This document shows positions 16,857 through 19,750 of a stretch of DNA of 19,750 nucleotides, piece by piece; position 1 is the first letter of the stretch; every line of letters begins with the position of its first letter. Made by a program: the position numbers and the translations under genes. The stretch is from a bacterium (GTDB lineage Bacteria > Bacillota > Clostridia > Oscillospirales > CAG-272). The stretch spans positions 1 to 19,750 of the forward strand of contig SFZB01000017.1 of NCBI GenBank assembly GCA_004558975.1, given 5' to 3'. Below the pieces are notes generated by a model. The model was not told where the DNA came from. It made no database searches and saw only the letters and a program-made list of their open reading frames with translations.

Positions 16857-16896
16857 TCGGCGTCACGTGTCGGGTGAGACATGAGACGCCGATTTT
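16857..16896 (+). terminator. Terminator-like hairpin, plus strand, beyond the membrane-protein gene
   Basis: TCGGCGTC (16857-16864) pairs with GACGCCGA (16885-16892). After an A-A mismatch, CGTGTC pairs with GACATG around a 6-base loop, and TTTT follows. It is the first convincing plus-strand terminator after murA, 408 bp past the murA stop, so it may end murA transcripts that run antisense through the membrane-protein gene. Confidence 0.6.
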
Positions 16897-16928
16897 GCTA
16901 TAAATGGTTCTTTTCGCCGTCGGAAATG

Positions 16929-16980
16929 CAAATTTGAGGTGCTGCTGGCATACATTCTCATGAAAAAATGACAAATTTGA
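16929..16980. promoter_or_regulatory. Pair of CAAATTTGA direct repeats upstream of a strong promoter
   Basis: CAAATTTGA occurs at 16929-16937 and 16972-16980 (43 bp apart, about four helical turns). Its core CAAATTTG is palindromic. The sites lie 32 bp or more upstream of the -35 at 17012 and could bind a dimeric regulator. They may also be chance in AT-rich sequence. Confidence 0.3.
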
Positions 16981-17011
16981 AAGATATGAACTAAAAAAAT
17001 TCAAAAAACAC

Positions 17012-17040
17012 TTGACAAGACACCCCGAGTCGAGTAAGAT
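17012..17040 (+). promoter_or_regulatory. Sigma-A promoter of the peptide transporter operon
   Basis: A perfect TTGACA (17012-17017), a 17-bp spacer and TAAGAT (17035-17040) follow an A/T-rich tract that could serve as an UP element. Transcription would start near 17047, giving a leader of about 375 nt before the ATG at 17422. Confidence 0.8.
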
Positions 17041-17153
17041 AGCACTATATAAAAAAGTCGCGGCTCCGAACGGTAGCCTGACGGCACGCGGAATCCCTCC
17101 TGATTGTCGGTGGGACGGTGCCGTGGATGACCTCGGTGGCGACTCATACCGAC

Positions 17154-17208
17154 GAGGCTTTGCCTCCGAGGGCGCTTTTCGCGCCCTCCGCCCCCCACGT
17201 GGGGGGCG
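17154..17208. repeat. Three consecutive GC-rich inverted repeats
   Basis: GAGGC-TTT-GCCTC (17154-17166), GAGGGCGC-TTTTC-GCGCCCTC (17168-17188) and the 20-bp perfect palindrome CGCCCCCCACGTGGGGGGCG (17189-17208) stand nearly end to end. The group looks like a dispersed palindromic element or a strong RNA structure in the leader. Confidence 0.75.
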
Positions 17209-17304
17209 AGCAAAGGAATAAACAAGCGGATTCAGTCAACACTACATAAAGGTTGGACATGGCGACGCGTTTCGCTGTTCTGACACCTGTTCGCGGGTTT
17301 CCTG

Positions 17305-17336
17305 CCCCCGTGGGGGAAGGTGGCAACTCCGTTGCC
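17305..17336. repeat. Palindromic repeat-like element (AAGGTGGCAAC...GTTGCCGGAAGGGGG)
   Basis: CCCCC-GT-GGGGG (17305-17316) and GGCAAC-TCC-GTTGCC (17322-17336) are flanked by AAGG before the second stem and GGAAGGGGGAGG after it. From memory, stretches of the form GGAAGGTGGC...GCCGGAAGGGGGA are common intergenic repeats in gut Clostridia genomes. I cannot verify this without searching the rest of the genome. Confidence 0.6.
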
Positions 17337-17421
17337 GGAAGGGGGAGGATCCTTCACCGTCGGTTGCTTTTCACGATTTTGTTAAATCCCGGGTTCCCCG
17401 GTAAAAATATGGAGGTTTTCT

Positions 17422-19623
17422 ATGAAACGCGTATTTCCGAAACTGATCGCGCTGGCTCTTGCCGTGGTCATGGTGTTCGCTTTGCTCGTCTCCTGCAAGG
17501 ATGACAACAATGGCGGTAACAACGGCGCTAACAACGGCGGCAACAACGGCGGCACGACCCTGTCCGATCCGTATGCGGGCAAGACTCACGCGGAAGTCTC
17601 CGAAGAACTCTATACCAAAGTTCTCGGTGAATTCTACGAATATTATGATAAGGCAACACAGGCCAAGACGGTCTCCGAGCGCTATGCGCTGATGGCGATC
17701 GCCGAGGCGAAACTGCTTGGCGCCGGCATTATGCTCCCCTCGACGGCGAACGGCGGCAGCTACGCGATTTCTCACGTAGCACCTCGTACGGTTTCTTCCG
17801 TCCTCTGGGGCACGGATGAATATCGTTTCCACAATGCGCTGGTCGTCAACGGCGATCCGCTGAAGATCGAGGATATCAACGCGCTGAAAGCGATCTGGGC
17901 GGAGACCAAGGGTACCGGCACGTATGAAGCCAAGGCGAAAGAATACCTTGCCGCACACGGCTACACGTTGAAGGATACTTACGGCTACGGTTATACTTCC
18001 GATCCCGTGACTTGGGACTGGCTCAACACCTATCAGGCTGCGGACTTCCGTGCGCTGGTCAACCTGTACGACGGACTGCTTGAGTACAATTCCGAGAACG
18101 TTCAGGTGCCTGCACTGGCAACGTCCTATACGGTGTCCGATGACGGTCTGACTTATACGTTCAAGCTCCGTGAGGGCGTCAACTGGGTGGACTATCAGGG
18201 TAACGTGCTCGAAGAAGTCACGGCGAACAGCTTCGTCAAGGGGCTGCAGCACCTGCTGGATGCCGAAGGCGGCGTCGAGTACCTCGTAGACGGCGTCATC
18301 AAGGGCGTTTCCGAGTACCTCTCGGATGAAGATGCGGATTTCTCGCATGTCGGTATCAAGGCGAAGGATAAGTACACGCTCGAATACACGCTGACGGCTC
18401 CGTGCTCCTACTTCATCACCATGCTGAGTTACAGCGTGTTCGCTCCGATCAGTGAGGCATTCTTCATCGCGAACGGCGGTGCTTTCGGCCGTGATGCTTA
18501 CAAGGAAGCCGCGGCGAAGGAAGGGTACACCTACGGTACTTCCTTCGAGAAGATCGCTTATTGCGGTCCGTATCTCGTGACCTCTGCGACGGCTGAGAAC
18601 TCAATCGTCTTTGAGGCGAACCCCGCCTACTGGAACAAGGATAACATCACGATCAAGAAGATCACCTGGACGTTCATCAGCGGGCAGGATAAGACAGAAA
18701 CCTATAACAGAATGAAGGCAGGCGACCTTGCCGGTGCCGCATTGAACGCGAACACGCTGGCAATCGCGCGTGAGAACGGCGACTTCACTAAGTACGCGTA
18801 TGTCTCCGGTCTGGATGCAAGCTCTTTCCCTGTATTCTTCAACCTGTACAGAAAGCAGTACGGCAACTTTAACGACGCGACGGTCGCACCGACCACGATG
18901 AGCGACGTTGATAAGATCCGCACCAACCTCGCGATGCAGAACAAGAACTTCCGCCTCGCACTCGTCACCTCGCTCGACCGCGCGGCAGAGAATGCCGTTC
19001 TGACGGGCGACGACCTGAAGTACACCAGCCTTGTGAACTCCTACACGCCCGGCGACTATGTCAGCCTGACGGAGGAAGTCACCGTGAAGATCGGCGGCGT
19101 AGATAAAACGTTCCCGGCGGGCACGTACTACGGTGCCATCGTCCAGGCACAGCTCGATGCCGACGGTATCAAAGTGAAAGTCTGGGATCCCACGGCTGAG
19201 GGTGGCATCGGGTCCTCCACCGGCTTCGACGGCTGGTACAACGTGGATTACGCCCGTGAGAACCTGCAGAAGGCGATTGCCGAGCTCAAGGCGCAGGGCG
19301 TGGAGATCACGAAAGAAAACCCGATCATTCTTGAAATGCCTTACTACGATATCAATGAACCGTACGCAAACAGGTCGAACGTGCTGAAGCAGTCGATTGA
19401 GGCGTCTCTTCAGGGGTATGTGAAGATTGTGCTCGTCAAGACCGGCGGTTCCAACGCAGGGAACTGGTACAACGCGGGTTACTATCCGACCTCCGGCGAC
19501 CTGATGAACTACAACCTCACGGACATCTGCGGCTGGGGTCCTGACTACGGCGATCCCGCGACCTACCTCGACACCATGCTCCCGCAGGGCGGCGGTATGG
19601 CGAAGAATATCGGTCTCTTCTGA
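17422..19623 (+). CDS. Peptide ABC transporter substrate-binding lipoprotein (SBP_bac_5/OppA-like, apparently circularly permuted)
   Basis: The product is 733 aa. It is a lipoprotein: a hydrophobic leader with lipobox LVSC and lipidated Cys25, then the Asn/Gly linker NNGGNNGANNGGNNGG (29-44). SBP_bac_5 sequence starts near 212 (LVNLYDGLLEYN, then DDGLTYTFKLREGVNW) and runs through YCGPYLVTS and NPAYWNKDN to GWGPDYGDPATYLD (704-717). It stops 16 residues later, without the usual OppA C-terminal segment. A matching segment instead lies at the N-terminus: about 54-139 (EVSEELYTKVLGEFYEYY, SERYALMAIAEAKLLGAGIMLP, then VLWGTDEYRF) resembles the canonical tail (ERYELLxxAExIL...IPLY). From memory, related clostridial proteins share this layout and a GLF/GIF end, so it is probably intact. 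It would capture extracellular oligopeptides for the permease that follows. ATG 17422 has GGAGG at 6-base spacing. Confidence 0.93.
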   Translation: MKRVFPKLIALALAVVMVFALLVSCKDDNNGGNNGANNGGNNGGTTLSDPYAGKTHAEVSEELYTKVLGEFYEYYDKATQAKTVSERYALMAIAEAKLLGAGIMLPSTANGGSYAISHVAPRTVSSVLWGTDEYRFHNALVVNGDPLKIEDINALKAIWAETKGTGTYEAKAKEYLAAHGYTLKDTYGYGYTSDPVTWDWLNTYQAADFRALVNLYDGLLEYNSENVQVPALATSYTVSDDGLTYTFKLREGVNWVDYQGNVLEEVTANSFVKGLQHLLDAEGGVEYLVDGVIKGVSEYLSDEDADFSHVGIKAKDKYTLEYTLTAPCSYFITMLSYSVFAPISEAFFIANGGAFGRDAYKEAAAKEGYTYGTSFEKIAYCGPYLVTSATAENSIVFEANPAYWNKDNITIKKITWTFISGQDKTETYNRMKAGDLAGAALNANTLAIARENGDFTKYAYVSGLDASSFPVFFNLYRKQYGNFNDATVAPTTMSDVDKIRTNLAMQNKNFRLALVTSLDRAAENAVLTGDDLKYTSLVNSYTPGDYVSLTEEVTVKIGGVDKTFPAGTYYGAIVQAQLDADGIKVKVWDPTAEGGIGSSTGFDGWYNVDYARENLQKAIAELKAQGVEITKENPIILEMPYYDINEPYANRSNVLKQSIEASLQGYVKIVLVKTGGSNAGNWYNAGYYPTSGDLMNYNLTDICGWGPDYGDPATYLDTMLPQGGGMAKNIGLF

Positions 19624-19658
19624 TCTTTTTCGATCAAATCAACTAAAACGACTGTGCG

Positions 19659-19690
19659 ATAAGGGGACGGCAAGTATTCTGTCCCCTTAT
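19659..19690 (+). other. Hairpin between the binding-protein and permease genes
   Basis: ATAAGGGGAC (19659-19668) pairs perfectly with GTCCCCTTAT (19681-19690) around a 12-base loop. No U-run follows (TGTGC), so it is unlikely to be a full terminator. It may stabilise the abundant upstream mRNA or partly attenuate the permease genes, as is common after oppA-type genes. Confidence 0.6.
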
Positions 19691-19716
19691 TGTGCATGTA
19701 ATGAGAGAATGGGCTT

Positions 19717-19750
19717 ATGACAAAGTATCTGTTAAACCGACTGCTGCGAG
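19717..19750 (+). CDS. ABC transporter permease start (OppB/DppB-like), 3' partial
   Basis: ATG 19717 opens MTKYLLNRLLR before the window ends. This matches the typical beginning of OppB/DppB inner-membrane permeases (a short start with YLLxRLL before the first helix), and the position right after a peptide-binding gene fits the usual operon order. The upstream AGAGAATGGG is only a weak ribosome binding site. An ATG at 19701 is in another frame and gives no permease-like sequence. Only 11 codons are visible. Confidence 0.65.
   Translation, partial: MTKYLLNRLLR

Larger units (their letters stand above)
17047..17421 (+). other. Long structured 5' leader of the peptide-binding lipoprotein gene
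   Basis: No credible gene lies between the promoter and ATG 17422. The stretch holds two groups of GC-rich inverted repeats (17154-17208 and 17305-17336) and no obvious U-tract terminator near the start codon. GGAGG at 17411-17415 lies 6 bases before the ATG. I do not recognise a known riboswitch. Either the leader is a genuine structured regulator, or dispersed repeat elements have inserted between promoter and gene. Confidence 0.5.

Noticed and set aside
17109..17126. T-box-like GGTGGGACGGTGCCGTGG in the peptide transporter leader
   Set aside because: It does not match the conserved T-box GGTGGNACCGCG sequence well, and no terminator hairpin with a U-run precedes the gene.
17253..17504. 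An 83-codon plus-strand frame starting in the leader
   Set aside because: It runs through the palindromic repeats and into the lipoprotein gene in another frame, with no ribosome binding site or recognisable features.
19580..19623. Frameshift truncating the peptide-binding protein
   Set aside because: The missing C-terminal segment type is present at the N-terminus, the region after the stop holds hairpins and the next gene's start, and I recall relatives ending in a similar G-L/I-F terminus. A permuted, intact protein fits better.

Overview
The window looks like a chromosomal segment of a fairly GC-rich member of the Clostridia (Firmicutes), possibly a gut or rumen lineage. This is an inference from family content and signals: an Asn/Gly-linked lipoprotein peptide-binding protein of a kind I associate with Clostridia, a large FtsX-type permease with its LolD/MacB-type ATPase, a small four-helix membrane protein, sigma-A-like promoters, strong GGAGG ribosome binding sites and compact rho-independent terminators. 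No rRNA, tRNA, CRISPR array, transposase or phage gene is visible.

Region by region: (1) 3-6998 (+) is the 3' part of a giant surface protein, open at the window's left edge, built from GLUG repeats, InlB/Flg_new-type repeats, a second GLUG block, about ten MBG/Ig-like modules, a C-terminal membrane anchor and a long acidic tail. It ends at a strong terminator (7020-7048). (2) 7257-11408 (+) is a second, shorter protein of related architecture with its own promoter, ribosome binding site and signal peptide. (3) A bidirectional terminator (11532-11563) separates it from a convergent two-gene ABC module on the minus strand: ATPase (14894-14190), then permease (14184-11638). (4) Across a divergent, hairpin-rich 211-bp gap lies murA (15106-16449, +), whose 3' end overlaps a convergent four-helix membrane protein gene (16743-16339, -). 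(5) A 678-bp gene-free stretch holds a plus-strand terminator-like hairpin, a strong promoter (17012-17040) and a leader of about 375 nt packed with GC-rich hairpins. It leads into a peptide ABC transporter lipoprotein (17422-19623) and the first codons of an OppB/DppB-like permease (19717 to the right edge).

Functionally this is a cell-envelope neighbourhood: surface display or adhesion proteins, an envelope-type ABC exporter or lipid/peptide-handling module, the first committed step of peptidoglycan synthesis, and an oligopeptide importer. The separate promoters and terminators suggest independently transcribed units rather than one pathway.

The observations most worth a second look are the apparent circular permutation of the peptide-binding protein, the 111-bp antisense overlap of murA with the membrane gene (with no plus-strand terminator until beyond that gene), the repeat-like structured leader of the peptide transporter, and the pair of giant GLUG/MBG surface proteins anchored by a transmembrane helix rather than LPXTG.
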